From the NCBI GenBank assembly GCA_022563595.1, contig JADFNB010000004.1:43487-107486 (forward strand): 64,000 nucleotides of DNA. The letters are read 5' to 3'. Numbering within the stretch: position 1 is the stretch's first letter; each line of letters begins with the position of its first letter. The DNA comes from Gemmatimonadota bacterium (GTDB lineage: Bacteria > Gemmatimonadota > Gemmatimonadetes > Gemmatimonadales > GWC2-71-9). Shown one piece after another: positions 26,861 through 35,474 of the stretch. The position numbers and the translations under genes are program-made. The notes under the pieces are model-generated. The model searched no databases and was not told the DNA's origin. It saw nothing but the letters and a program-made list of their open reading frames with translations.

Positions 26861-28500
26861 CGCTTGATCCGCTCGCCGTCGTTCTCGTACTTGAAGATCC
26901 AGGCAGCGAAGCGCGAGGGCTCGATGGTATCCTCAGGACGCATCGCGTCCCAATCCTCGTCGCTGCCGGAACCCTCCGGTCGCGCGCACCGCGCCTCCCG
27001 CTGCTCAACCGCCCGCTGCGCCCGCTGCACCCATACCCCGCAATTGCCGACACGGAGATCCACCCACCCGCGCGGAACGGCGGCCTCCACGTCGCCGTCC
27101 CTGGGCGGGACTATCACGGTGTCCGCTCTATATACTTTTCCGCCCTCGATCAGGATCGGCAACCCCACCGAGATGATGAACGAGCGCAACTGTCCGTCGT
27201 CCTTGACCAGATGGGCGGCCTCACCCGCCAACGTCGTCGGGTCGCTGGTCGCCAGGTCGCCCAGGGAGCCGCGCAGTCGTGACCAGATGTACCCCTCGTA
27301 CAGGTGCTTCGTGAGGCGCGGGGGACCGAGCATCTCGAAGGCCACCGCGCGGACCTGGTGTCGTGCCTCGAGCTGCTTCAGCCGGTCCACCGCATGGGCG
27401 CGGAGAATCCCCGCGCGGTAGGTCGGGCCGGCGGTAGCCGCGTCGAGTGCGGCGACGATGTCCCGGCCGGTGGGCCGCCCGGCCAGCTCCATGACCACGT
27501 ACTCGGCCACCTCTTCGGGTGTGATGAACTCCATCGACCCCAACGACGTAACGGTCTGGAACTCGTCCCGCGCGAACACGCCGTTCTCGCCGGTATCGAT
27601 GTAGACCGATTCCAGCACCTGCCCCGTGTCGGTCCATCCCGACGCGCCGTCGCAGAACGCCCGGTCGAGCGGTATGGGTGTCGCACACTCGTACCGCTTG
27701 ATCGCGCCACCATTCCGCCGGATCGGGCCGAATCCGATCTTGCGCCATGCGATCGTCGCAGTCGGCTTGATCTCGATCGTGGCCGGCGCTCCCGGTGTGC
27801 GACCGAGCAGAAAGAGCAGTAGCGAGTGCGCACCCGCCACGGCGGCCTTCGTGAGCAAGGTCCGCGACGGCCACTCCTCCGAGTGCGTGTAGGGGACGTT
27901 CAATCCCATGCCGCCGGTGCCGCTCGTCCCGATCTTCACGTACGCCTGCGTCTCGAACTCGCGCACCACCGCGGAGACGATCTGCATATGCCGAATCAGC
28001 TGGGGCATCGTGAGGTGGAGGACGTGTCGCTCCGCCTTCTCGACATCCAACGTGCCGGCACGCGCCGCGTCCAACAGGTCGCGTGCGCTCTGCACCACGT
28101 CTTGATACGCAAACGCGGTCGCCGTGTTGATGCAGTCGACGACCGCGTGGGGCCTGTAGCGGGCGAAGAGCTGATAGAGGAAGCTGCGGTCGAGTACCTC
28201 CTGCGTCAGGTCGCCGTACAGATCGTCCAGCATGATCCGGCGCGACTCCTGGTCTGCGAGCGCGCGCTTGAGGCCGGTTCGCGCCGCCGGGACGGACAGG
28301 AAGACATTGCCCCAGTCCATCTCGATCAGCGTGTTCCCGCGATTCGACTCGAGCGACCGGGCCGTCTCGGCGACCTCGTTCTCGAACAGGCCGACGAGGA
28401 CGATGCGTGCCGGCTCGAAAGCCAGCAGCCGTCGCGCCACCGCGTGCCCGACCAGGCCGCTCCCGCCAAGAATGAGAATCGTGCGATTCGAAAGATCCAT
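26857..28500 (-). CDS. Rossmann-fold NAD(P)-binding (extended SDR/KR-like) protein of unknown role
   Basis: 547 residues. The N-terminus is a dinucleotide-binding fold, ILILGGSGLVGHAVARRLLA (GGSGLVG). Other features are VVDCINTATAFAYQDVVQSA, YVKIGTSGTGGMGLNVPYTHSEEW and a long C-terminal half rich in conserved-looking charged residues. A typical SDR YxxxK active site is not obvious. It resembles large uncharacterised NAD-dependent epimerase/KR-type proteins known mostly from environmental phyla. Its place between rluB and moxR, with 6-nt spacing and a 4-nt overlap, says it is expressed with them but does not reveal a substrate. Confidence 0.7.
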   Translation of the reverse strand: MDLSNRTILILGGSGLVGHAVARRLLAFEPARIVLVGLFENEVAETARSLESNRGNTLIEMDWGNVFLSVPAARTGLKRALADQESRRIMLDDLYGDLTQEVLDRSFLYQLFARYRPHAVVDCINTATAFAYQDVVQSARDLLDAARAGTLDVEKAERHVLHLTMPQLIRHMQIVSAVVREFETQAYVKIGTSGTGGMGLNVPYTHSEEWPSRTLLTKAAVAGAHSLLLFLLGRTPGAPATIEIKPTATIAWRKIGFGPIRRNGGAIKRYECATPIPLDRAFCDGASGWTDTGQVLESVYIDTGENGVFARDEFQTVTSLGSMEFITPEEVAEYVVMELAGRPTGRDIVAALDAATAGPTYRAGILRAHAVDRLKQLEARHQVRAVAFEMLGPPRLTKHLYEGYIWSRLRGSLGDLATSDPTTLAGEAAHLVKDDGQLRSFIISVGLPILIEGGKVYRADTVIVPPRDGDVEAAVPRGWVDLRVGNCGVWVQRAQRAVEQREARCARPEGSGSDEDWDAMRPEDTIEPSRFAAWIFKYENDGERIKR

Positions 28501-28506
28501 CGTGGT

Positions 28507-29220
28507 CTATTCGTCCGCGGTTCGCGGCACAGGGAGCGCCGCCCGTTCTTGTGATGTGAGATGCCGCCACTTGCCCGGCTGGAGCCGGCCGAGCCGCACC
28601 GGCCCATGACTGAGTCGCGTCAGCCCTGCGACCTTGAGGCCGAGCTTCTCGCACAGCCGCCGGACTATGCGATAACGTCCTTCTGTCAGGACCAGGAGCA
28701 GATTCACCGCCCCCTGCGGTCCCGGGCGCACCGTCCAGCTCCGGATCGCCACCGGGCGCCCGTCGACGAGTACTGGGCGCTGCAACGCCCGACGGATCTG
28801 ATCGGCCGACCGCCCGTGCACCAGCGCGCGATAGGTCCGCTCGACCTGGTACCGCGGGTGGGTCAGCCGGTTGGCCCCCCACCCGTTAGTGGTGAACAGT
28901 AGAAGCCCGGTAGTCGTCACGTCGAGCCTGCCGACATATGTGAGCCCAGGAATCGGCGGCAACAGCTCAAAGACGGTTGTGCGCCGCTGGGGATCGCGCC
29001 GTGAGACGACGTACCCCACGGGTTTGTGCAGCGCAAGCCAGACCTCGCGCGTTTGCTGGAGTCGTTTGCCGTTGACCGTAATACGGTCGACGTCGGGGTC
29101 GGCCGACATCCCGATCTCAGCCGTTTGTCCGTTGACCTTGACCCGGCCTTCGCGAATCAGGGTTTCCGCCCGGCGCCGGGAGGCGACTCCGGCCCGAGCC
29201 AGCGCCCGCTGCAACCGCAT
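28507..29220 (-). CDS. 23S rRNA pseudouridine synthase of the RluB/RsuA family
   Basis: 237 residues. An N-terminal S4 RNA-binding domain (RLQRALARAGVASRRRAETLI) is followed by the RsuA/RluB catalytic core with LHKPVGYVVSRRD, the catalytic Asp in YVGRLDVTTTGLLLFT, and the late EGRYRIVRRLCEKLGLKV. The family member cannot be fixed, but rluB beside scpAB is a common arrangement. The ATG at 29220 has GAGGAAGG 9 nt upstream. A TTG at 29229 that overlaps the scpB stop is less likely. Confidence 0.92.
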   Translation of the reverse strand: MRLQRALARAGVASRRRAETLIREGRVKVNGQTAEIGMSADPDVDRITVNGKRLQQTREVWLALHKPVGYVVSRRDPQRRTTVFELLPPIPGLTYVGRLDVTTTGLLLFTTNGWGANRLTHPRYQVERTYRALVHGRSADQIRRALQRPVLVDGRPVAIRSWTVRPGPQGAVNLLLVLTEGRYRIVRRLCEKLGLKVAGLTRLSHGPVRLGRLQPGKWRHLTSQERAALPVPRTADE

Positions 29221-29225
29221 GGTGC

Positions 29226-29783
29226 TCAACCTTCCTCGAAGGCGCCGAGCGGGGCGAGCGGGGTCAGGGCCACCGACAGCTCGTCGAGTCGCGGCAGCTC
29301 ATCGATCGACTTGAGTCCCAACAGCTCGAGGAACGCCGCCGTCGTGCCGTAGAGGAGCGGGCGTCCCAGCGTATCGCTGCGGCCCACGACCTCGATGAGG
29401 CTCCGGTCCACGAGGAGGCGCACCACCCCGTCGGCCACCACGCCGCGTATCTCTTCGATCTCTCCCCGGCCCACCGGTTGCCGGTACGCGACGATAGCGA
29501 GGGTCTCCAGCGCCGCGGCCGAGAGTTTCCGGGGACGATCCACCAAGTGCGCCTCCGCGATCGCTTCGGCCAGTTCGGGACGCGTCAGCAACTGGAACCC
29601 GTCGGCCAGCTCGACTAGCTGCACCCCGTGCCCGCCCTCGTCGTAGTGCAGTTCGAGTTCTCGCAGCGCGGCCCGGATCTCGTCCGGCGCCGCCTCCGGC
29701 TCCAGCACCAGCAGCTCCGTGACGGACAGCGGGCGGGGCGCCGCGAACAGCGCGGCCTCAAGCAGCTTGGTCAGGCGATTCAC
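29226..29783 (-). CDS. scpB: segregation and condensation protein B
   Basis: 185 residues. ScpB is the kite subunit of the SMC-ScpAB condensin that organises the chromosome. Two winged-helix domains are visible, with ALFAAPRPLSVTELLVLE, LSAAALETLAIVAYRQPVGRGEIEEIRG and LIEVVGRSDTLGRPLLYGTT typical of the family. Start is GTG at 29783, overlapping scpA by 26 nt. The smc gene is not in the window. Confidence 0.95.
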   Translation of the reverse strand: MNRLTKLLEAALFAAPRPLSVTELLVLEPEAAPDEIRAALRELELHYDEGGHGVQLVELADGFQLLTRPELAEAIAEAHLVDRPRKLSAAALETLAIVAYRQPVGRGEIEEIRGVVADGVVRLLVDRSLIEVVGRSDTLGRPLLYGTTAAFLELLGLKSIDELPRLDELSVALTPLAPLGAFEEG

Positions 29784-30495
29784 GTGACACCCCTATGGTC
29801 CCGAACGGCTCGTCCTGTGCAACCCGCAGCCGCCCCATGCGCGCCAGCTCGAGGATGGCGAGCAGCACCGAGATGACGTCCGCCATGGTCGGCCGCTCGC
29901 CGAACAACTCGTGAAGCTCGAAGCGCTCGCGCCGCGCCAGCAAGTCACTGATGCGACGCGTGGCTCCCTCGACGTCCAGGGGGCGGGGCACGACCCGGTG
30001 CTGCGTCGGCTGCGGCATGCCAGCGATGACGTCCTCGACGGCGCGTGACAGTTGGTCGAGATCCAAGGTGATCGGGCGGGGCGGCTGTTCCGGTGGATCG
30101 GGCAGCCACCCGCGGGCGAACCGATCCGCCCTAGCACGGGCGCGGCCGGCCAGCCAATCCACCACCTCCCGGATCTGCTCGTACTCGAGCAGGCGGCGCA
30201 CCAGCTCCGCCCGCGGATCCTCCCAATCCTCATCATCGATCGGCCGCGGCAGGAGCATCTGGATCTTGATGCGCAGCAGCCGGGCCGCCATCTCGAGGTA
30301 GTCCGCCGCCTGGTTCAGTCCGAGCGCACCGATCGCCGCGACGAACTGATCGGCGACCTGCGCGATTGGTATGTCGGCGATGTTGATCTCCTGCTCGCGA
30401 ATGAGCGTGAGCAGGAGATCGAGCGGACCCGAAAACTCGTCGAGCCGCACGATGAACGCTTGGTCGTTTGTCGGAGTGACCGGCGGTGCCGTCAT
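29758..30495 (-). CDS. scpA: segregation and condensation protein A
   Basis: 245 residues. ScpA is the kleisin that bridges the SMC heads. The N-terminal motif FIVRLDEFSGPLDLLLTLIR, EINIADIPIAQVADQF and AADYLEMAARLLRIKIQMLL are diagnostic. The C-terminal winged helix contains MADVISVLLAILELARMGRL. It lies 4 nt after the M50 protease gene and overlaps scpB. Confidence 0.95.
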   Translation of the reverse strand: MTAPPVTPTNDQAFIVRLDEFSGPLDLLLTLIREQEINIADIPIAQVADQFVAAIGALGLNQAADYLEMAARLLRIKIQMLLPRPIDDEDWEDPRAELVRRLLEYEQIREVVDWLAGRARARADRFARGWLPDPPEQPPRPITLDLDQLSRAVEDVIAGMPQPTQHRVVPRPLDVEGATRRISDLLARRERFELHELFGERPTMADVISVLLAILELARMGRLRVAQDEPFGTIGVSRESPDQAA

Positions 30496-30499
30496 CGGA

Positions 30500-31177
30500 T
30501 CAGAGCGGGAACGGACCGAGCGCGTACGGCTCCATCAGCGCCTCCGCCGCCCGATACAAAACGAAGGCCGGCGTCAGCAGGACGAAGAACAGGTCCCGGA
30601 AGAAGAACAAGAGCATGAGCAGGATGAGAAACCCGTATCGTGACAGCTTCCGATACGTGGCGCCCAGTTCCGGCGGCAGGAAATGATAGAGAATATGCGA
30701 CCCGTCCAGCGGCGGAATGGGAATGGCATTGAAGAACGCCAGCAGCAGGTTCAGCCAGATCCCCCAGAACAACATGCGCTGTAGCAGGACGAGCGCCCGA
30801 ACCTCATGCCCTACGGCTCCACCCACGATTCCCAACGCGATCCCGAGCACCACGCACAGCCCCACCAGCGCGAGGTTCGTCACGATCCCAGCCGACGAAA
30901 CGATGATGTCGCCCCGACGGTAGTTGCGGTAGTTCCGCGGGTTGACGGGCACGGGCTTGGCACCCCCGAAGACCAGCCGCCCGCCGGAACCGAACCAGAG
31001 CATGAGCGGCAGCAGAATCGTGAGCCACGGGTCGATATGCTTGATCGGGTTGAACGTGAGGCGTCCGAGCGCGAGCGCCGTGTGGTCGCCTTGGGCGAGC
31101 GCAGCGCGCCCGTGCGCGTACTCGTGGGCCACCATGGAAAACAGCAGCACAGGCAGCGCCAGGAGAAGATCTTGCAC
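30500..31177 (-). CDS. M50-family site-2 protease-like membrane peptidase
   Basis: 225 residues from GTG 31177. The zinc site HEYAHG (HExxH) lies in the first TM region (FSMVAHEYAHGRAAL). The second ligand motif is in NAIPIPPLDGSHIL (N-x-P-x-P-x-L-D-G). About five to six TM helices, no PDZ domain, so it belongs to the short group that sits beside scpA in many genomes. Substrate unknown. A consensus promoter lies upstream, making this the first gene of the long minus-strand operon. Confidence 0.88.
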   Translation of the reverse strand: MQDLLLALPVLLFSMVAHEYAHGRAALAQGDHTALALGRLTFNPIKHIDPWLTILLPLMLWFGSGGRLVFGGAKPVPVNPRNYRNYRRGDIIVSSAGIVTNLALVGLCVVLGIALGIVGGAVGHEVRALVLLQRMLFWGIWLNLLLAFFNAIPIPPLDGSHILYHFLPPELGATYRKLSRYGFLILLMLLFFFRDLFFVLLTPAFVLYRAAEALMEPYALGPFPL

Positions 31178-31217
31178 GAAGTTAGGCTGGCCTCGGATAC
31201 GCGGTTGGTGCGGCAGA

Positions 31218-31246
31218 AACCTAACCGGCCCCCAACCGGGTGTCAA
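31218..31246 (-). promoter_or_regulatory. promoter TTGACA-17-TAGGTT of the 17-kb superoperon
   Basis: On the minus strand, TTGACA (31241-31246) and TAGGTT (31218-31223) are separated by 17 nt. The predicted start near 31211 gives a 34-nt leader to the M50 GTG. It is divergent from and close to the rpsT promoter. Confidence 0.6.
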
Positions 31247-31258
31247 AGCCCTACTCCC

Positions 31259-31288
31259 TTGACTCCTAGGCACTTGCGTGGTTACGTT
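31259..31288 (+). promoter_or_regulatory. promoter TTGACT-18-TACGTT of rpsT
   Basis: TTGACT (31259-31264) and TACGTT (31283-31288) are separated by 18 nt. Transcription should begin near 31295, inside or next to a perfect 6-bp hairpin (CGCTCC-TTTT-GGAGCG, 31291-31306) that ends 18 nt before the rpsT start. Confidence 0.5.
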
Positions 31289-31324
31289 ACCGCTCCTTTT
31301 GGAGCGTGGTTGCGAGGAGTCGAC

Positions 31325-31576
31325 GTGCCGAACACTCGGTCAGCGAAGAAACGAATGCGACAGGCGGAGAAGGCGCGGGCGCGCAACCGGCAGCAGCGCT
31401 CGCACATGCGTGGCGCAATCAAGAAGGTCCGGGAGGCCGGCTCCGGCGAGGAGGCGGCGAAGGCCCTGCGTGAGGCCACCAGCCTAATCGACCGGGCCGC
31501 CCGAAAGCACTTGGTTCATCGCAACAAGGCCGCGCGGGACAAGGCGCGGCTCGCAGCGATCGTGCTGGCCAAGTAG
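31325..31576 (+). CDS. rpsT: 30S ribosomal protein S20
   Basis: 83 residues from GTG at 31325, with GAGGAG 5 nt upstream. The protein binds 16S rRNA during early 30S assembly. The sequence is strongly basic, with VPNTRSAKKRMRQAEKARAR, RGAIKKVREA and the C-terminal DRAARKHLVHRNKAARDKAR typical of S20. A longer in-frame upstream extension is noise. Single-gene transcript, with its own promoter and a strong terminator. S20 is autoregulated in E. coli and uses a non-AUG start (UUG); the GTG start and leader hairpin here are in keeping with that. Confidence 0.96.
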   Translation: MPNTRSAKKRMRQAEKARARNRQQRSHMRGAIKKVREAGSGEEAAKALREATSLIDRAARKHLVHRNKAARDKARLAAIVLAK

Positions 31577-31592
31577 GGCCGCGCGGGACAAG

Positions 31593-31640
31593 ATACGCGA
31601 GGGGCGGGGGCGCACAGTCGTGCGCCCCTCGCGTATTCTA
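31593..31640. terminator. strong (probably bidirectional) terminator between rpsT and the convergent zinc-ribbon gene
   Basis: ATACGCGAG pairs with CTCGCGTAT and, inside it, GGGCGCAC pairs with GTGCGCCC around an AGTC loop. That makes a near-perfect stem of 17 bp with a small bulge, followed by TCTATA. It begins 17 nt after the rpsT stop and ends 18 nt before the stop of the minus-strand gene. Confidence 0.75.
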
Positions 31641-31658
31641 TACGGCCGGTGTCTGCGG

Positions 31659-32552
31659 CTACAGGGCGGCCAGCTCGGCCCCACAGCGGTCGCAATACCA
31701 TTCCGTGGGCAGGTTCATCGCCCCGCACTCACCGCACTTCAGGGTCCGTTGATTCGCCGTGCTGGGCCGCGAGTCACCCACCGCCCGCTGCCCGGAAAGT
31801 TTCTCGATGCCTTCCGTACCGACTTCGGCCGGGGGAACCGCTTCCTCCGGGACCGGAGCCGGCTGCTGATTGATTGCCTGCGCCCGGCCGACCGCCTGCG
31901 TGTGGTCCGGCCCCTGCTGGTCGTCCTCGGTCACCGACTTGAGGAACGCCAACTCGTCACCGAACGCCTCCTTCTGGACCGGCTCCCGCTCCTTGGGCGC
32001 ATCGAGTGGGGCGCTTGGCCCCAGGTCGCGCAGTCCCAGATCCCCTCCAAGCGAGACGCGCGGTTCGTCGGCAGGGGCCGGTTGCTCCTGAGCTTCGGGC
32101 TCGGCGGCCGGCGCCGATGCCTCCATCTGACGCAGCACCTCCTCCAACTCGCTCGTCTTGGACTCGGCCAGCGCAAGACCCTCCCGAATCTTCACCAGCG
32201 TTTCCAGAATCCCCGCCTTTCGCCCGTGCCATTCCTCTTCATCGAACTCACCCACGGCATGACGCAGCTCGGCCTCGGCGAGTTCCTCCGTCGCGGTCGT
32301 TTCCTGAGACTTGAAGTCCGCATACGTCGCACGCTGGCTCTCCAGCGACGTCCTCAGGTCGTCTCCGTATTCTTGGAGTTCGCCCACCACCTTGTCGAGG
32401 CGCAACTGGTAGTCGCCGCGAACCCGGTCCCGCACCTCGGCCGCCGTATGGTCCGCCGCCATGTCGAGCCGCCGCAACCACTGCTCGATCTTCCGGCGCT
32501 CCTCCAACAGCTTCTGAATCGCCGCAGTCGACTTGTTTCCGCGCCTGGCCAC
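31659..32552 (-). CDS. coiled-coil protein with C-terminal zinc ribbon
   Basis: 297 residues from the GTG at 32552, with AAGGAGGA just upstream (a second GTG at 32555 is adjacent). The N-terminal half (about 8-140) is charged and heptad-like, as in KLLEERRKIEQWLRRLDMAA and LVKIREGLALAESKTSELEE. A Pro/Ala/Glu-rich linker follows. The last 25 residues form a zinc ribbon, CGECG..WYCDRCG. Function unknown; such zinc ribbon proteins usually mediate protein or RNA contacts. It lies 52 nt after pyrC on the same strand and may be the last gene of the pyr operon. Confidence 0.7.
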   Translation of the reverse strand: MARRGNKSTAAIQKLLEERRKIEQWLRRLDMAADHTAAEVRDRVRGDYQLRLDKVVGELQEYGDDLRTSLESQRATYADFKSQETTATEELAEAELRHAVGEFDEEEWHGRKAGILETLVKIREGLALAESKTSELEEVLRQMEASAPAAEPEAQEQPAPADEPRVSLGGDLGLRDLGPSAPLDAPKEREPVQKEAFGDELAFLKSVTEDDQQGPDHTQAVGRAQAINQQPAPVPEEAVPPAEVGTEGIEKLSGQRAVGDSRPSTANQRTLKCGECGAMNLPTEWYCDRCGAELAAL

Positions 32553-32604
32553 CACTCCTCCTTCTTGAACCTTCGACCCTATCCTTTGGAAGATAAGCCC
32601 TTGC

Positions 32605-33894
32605 TCACGTCGCGCGAGCCTGGAACACCGTGCGGCCACCGACCAGCGTCCGGATCACCCGTCCGCGAAGCTCGCGACCCGCAAACGGGGTGTTTCGGCT
32701 CTTGGAGAAGAACATCGACGGATCGACCGTCCAAGTGGCACCGGGATCGAGCACGACCACGTCCGCCGGCGCACCCGGCGCCAGCGTTCCGCCGGGGAGA
32801 TGGAAGATCCGGGCCGGAACCGTGCTCATCCGGGCGATCAGCTCGGGCAGGGTGAGGACCCCGCCGCGCACCAGCTCGGTAACGCCTAGCCCCAGAGCCG
32901 TTTCCAGACCGATGATCCCAAACGGCGCGTCATCGAACTCCCGTTCCTTGGCATCGTAGTGATGCGGCGCGTGGTCGGTGGCGATCACGTCGATCGTGCC
33001 GTCTTTCAAGGCCTCGCGGATAGCGGCCACGTCTTCCGGCTCGCGCAACGGCGGATTCATCTTGGCGCTGGTGTCGTACGCAGCGCATGCCTCGTGCGTG
33101 AGCGTGAAGTGGTGCGGGCATGCTTCCGCTGTGACCGGGACACCCCGCTCCTTGGCACGGCGGATCAGCTCGACGGAACCGCGCGTCGACATATGGCACA
33201 GATGCACGTGTCCGCCGGTGAGTTCGGCAAGGAGGATGTTCCGGGCCACCATGATCTCCTCGGCGGCGGCCGGGATCCCCTTCAGTCCGAGACGCGTCGA
33301 GACTATCCCCTCGTGCATCACACCACCGGCAGCGAGGGTCGGCTCCTCGCAGTGGTCCGCGACAGGAATCCCGAAGGTCTGCGCGTATTCCAACGCCGTC
33401 CGCATGAGGTGCCCCGAGACCACGGGATGGCCGTCGTCGCTGACCGCGACCGCTCCCGCCCCCACGAGTTCCCCGAACTCGGCGAGCTGCTCGCCGCGCT
33501 GCCCCAAGGAGACGGCGCCGATAGGGTAGACACGCGCGGCTGCGGCCTCCGCCGCCTGCTTCACGATGAACCCGACCGTGGCCTGGTTGTCGGTCACGGG
33601 ATCGGTGTTCGGCATGGCACAGATGGCGGTGAACCCGCCCGCCACGGCGGCACGTGTACCCGTCGCGACCGTCTCCTTGCCTTCGTGACCCGGTTCGCGC
33701 AGGTGCGTGTGCAGGTCTACCAGTCCGGGCGCGACCACCAAGCCGGACACGTCCACGACTGCCACGCCGTCGGGCGCTGAGAGACCCGCCTCCACCGCCT
33801 CGATCCGGCCGTCGATCACGAGCAGGTCCGCTGGGGCGTCGTGGTCCCGGGAAGGATCGATGACGCGCCCACCGCTCAGTAGCAGCGTCGTCAT
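32605..33894 (-). CDS. pyrC: dihydroorotase
   Basis: 429 residues, class I type. It cyclises carbamoyl aspartate to dihydroorotate, the third step of pyrimidine synthesis. The metal site [11 protein letters not shown] is intact, as are [14 protein letters not shown], the later metal His in PVADHCEE and [12 protein letters not shown], and the Asp in [12 protein letters not shown]. Start overlaps pyrB by ATGA (33891-33894). Confidence 0.97.
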   Translation of the reverse strand: MTTLLLSGGRVIDPSRDHDAPADLLVIDGRIEAVEAGLSAPDGVAVVDVSGLVVAPGLVDLHTHLREPGHEGKETVATGTRAAVAGGFTAICAMPNTDPVTDNQATVGFIVKQAAEAAAARVYPIGAVSLGQRGEQLAEFGELVGAGAVAVSDDGHPVVSGHLMRTALEYAQTFGIPVADHCEEPTLAAGGVMHEGIVSTRLGLKGIPAAAEEIMVARNILLAELTGGHVHLCHMSTRGSVELIRRAKERGVPVTAEACPHHFTLTHEACAAYDTSAKMNPPLREPEDVAAIREALKDGTIDVIATDHAPHHYDAKEREFDDAPFGIIGLETALGLGVTELVRGGVLTLPELIARMSTVPARIFHLPGGTLAPGAPADVVVLDPGATWTVDPSMFFSKSRNTPFAGRELRGRVIRTLVGGRTVFQARAT

Positions 33895-34862
33895 TCCGCT
33901 CCCTCTTGGCCGCCCTTCGCCGCCTCGGCGAGATCGGCTCGCCCGCCCGCGAGCAGGTAGAGCACCGCCATGCGCACGGCGATACCGTTGGTCACCTGCT
34001 GGAGAATCACGCTGTGCGGACCGTCGGCGACACCCGAATCGATCTCCACGCCCCGGTTCATCGGCCCCGGATGCAGGATCACCAGATCTCGGGGCGCCCG
34101 CTCCAGCCGCTCGACCGACACACCGAACACCCGGGAATACTCACGTAGCGACGGAATGAATCCGGCACTCATGCGCTCGAGCTGCAACCGCAAGACGTTC
34201 AACACGTCCGCCCATTGGATGGCCTCTTCGATCCGCCGGAACACCCTCACGCCGAGCTGTTCGATACCGAGAGGCATCAGGGTTTGAGGGCCGCATACGG
34301 CCACCTCCGCCCCGAGCTTGAGCAATCCCCAGATATTGCTTCGCGCGACGCGACTGTGGAGGATGTCGCCGCAGATGCACACCTTCACGCCTTCGATCCG
34401 CCCGAGTGTGTCGCGGATCGTCAGGAGATCGAGCAGCGCCTGCGTGGGATGCTCGTGTTTCCCGTCCCCAGCGTTCACGACACTGGAATTGATCCGGTCC
34501 GCCAGGAACTTGGCCGCACCCGATGAGGGGTGGCGGATCACGACCATGTCGATGCGCATCGCCTCCAGGTTCCGGGCGGTATCGACCAGCGTCTCGCCCT
34601 TCTCCACCGCCGACGCGCTGGACGCGACGTTCACCGTGTCCGCCGAGAGGCGCTTCTCGGCGAACTCGAAGGAGATGCGCGTGCGGGTAGACGCCTCGAA
34701 GAAGAGGTTGACGATCGTCTTACCGCGCAGCGTGGGAACCTTCTTGATCGCGCGCTCGCTGACCTCCTTGAACGGTTCGGCGGTATCGAGAATGAGTTTG
34801 ATGTGGTCGGGAGAGAGGTATTCGAGACCGAGCAGATCCTTACCAAGCGTCAACTGGCTCAC
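33891..34862 (-). CDS. pyrB: aspartate carbamoyltransferase catalytic subunit
   Basis: 323 residues. It joins carbamoyl phosphate and aspartate. The carbamoyl phosphate motif [13 protein letters not shown] and the [15 protein letters not shown] block identify it; [11 protein letters not shown] is the late conserved motif. There is no pyrI partner, so it is the unregulated class typical of pyrBC operons. Start is GTG at 34862, overlapping the pyrR stop (GTGA). Confidence 0.97.
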   Translation of the reverse strand: MSQLTLGKDLLGLEYLSPDHIKLILDTAEPFKEVSERAIKKVPTLRGKTIVNLFFEASTRTRISFEFAEKRLSADTVNVASSASAVEKGETLVDTARNLEAMRIDMVVIRHPSSGAAKFLADRINSSVVNAGDGKHEHPTQALLDLLTIRDTLGRIEGVKVCICGDILHSRVARSNIWGLLKLGAEVAVCGPQTLMPLGIEQLGVRVFRRIEEAIQWADVLNVLRLQLERMSAGFIPSLREYSRVFGVSVERLERAPRDLVILHPGPMNRGVEIDSGVADGPHSVILQQVTNGIAVRMAVLYLLAGGRADLAEAAKGGQEGAE

Positions 34863-35416
34863 GTCGAGTCGCCTCCTTTGACGAGCTCAACCACGTCGCG
34901 TCCGTCCACTTCCTCGAGTCTGACCTCCACCTGATCGCCCGGTGCCACGTCGAGGTAAGCGCCCACCACATCCGCCTGGATGGGGAGTTCCCTGCCGCCG
35001 CGATCGACGAGCACGCACAACCCGATCCGCGCCGGGCGGCCGAAGTCGGTAAGCTCATCCAAGGCCGCACGCACGGTACGTCCGGTATAGAGCACGTCAT
35101 CTACGATCACCACGACCTTGCCCTCGATCTCGTGTGGCAGCCGGGTCTCCCCGATCACCGGCCGCGGTCCCACTGTCTGGAGGTCGTCGCGGTAGAGCGT
35201 GATATCCAGGGCACCGCGCGGGATATCGACGCGGAGGTCCTCGCGGATCAGCGCTCCGATGCGCTCGGCCAACTCGACCCCGCGCCGCCGGATCCCCACC
35301 AGTACCAGGTGGTCCGTTCCCTGCGCGAGGGCGACGATTTCGAGGGTCATACGCTGGAGCGCCCGCGCAATTGCGCGGGCGTCGAAGAGGATGGTGTGCT
35401 CACCGTCGGCGGGCAT
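34859..35416 (-). CDS. pyrR: bifunctional pyr operon regulator / uracil phosphoribosyltransferase
   Basis: 185 residues. The PRPP-binding motif is [20 protein letters not shown], with [15 protein letters not shown] and [11 protein letters not shown] as further PyrR markers. In Gram-positive bacteria PyrR binds pyr mRNA to cause attenuation; in this window only 58 nt separate it from the upstream gene and I see no antiterminator before it. Any RNA target would have to lie elsewhere, or the enzyme acts mainly as UPRTase. The promoter predicts a transcript starting only 3 nt before the ATG. Confidence 0.94.
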   Translation of the reverse strand: MPADGEHTILFDARAIARALQRMTLEIVALAQGTDHLVLVGIRRRGVELAERIGALIREDLRVDIPRGALDITLYRDDLQTVGPRPVIGETRLPHEIEGKVVVIVDDVLYTGRTVRAALDELTDFGRPARIGLCVLVDRGGRELPIQADVVGAYLDVAPGDQVEVRLEEVDGRDVVELVKGGDST

Positions 35417-35425
35417 CGCGACGGC

Positions 35426-35454
35426 AAGTTAGGCTGCCGGCACGGCGCGGTCAA
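35426..35454 (-). promoter_or_regulatory. promoter TTGACC-17-TAACTT of pyrRBC, giving a near-leaderless mRNA
   Basis: On the minus strand, TTGACC (35449-35454), a 17-nt spacer and TAACTT (35426-35431). Nine nucleotides separate TAACTT from the pyrR ATG, so transcription should start about 3 nt before the start codon. No Shine-Dalgarno sequence could fit. Confidence 0.6.
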
Positions 35455-35474
35455 CGCCGACCGACACGGTTTGA

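Noticed and set aside
30500..31177. rseP (sigma-E pathway protease)
   Set aside because: HExxH is present, but there is no PDZ domain and the protein is half the size; it belongs to the short M50 group found beside scpA.
31171..31183. TAACTT directly before the M50 GTG as its -10 element
   Set aside because: It would start transcription inside the gene and remove the first TM helix. A much better TTGACA/TAGGTT pair lies 40 nt upstream.
35417..35474. PyrR-responsive attenuator before pyrR
   Set aside because: Only 58 nt are available, filled by the promoter. No terminator/antiterminator stems seen.
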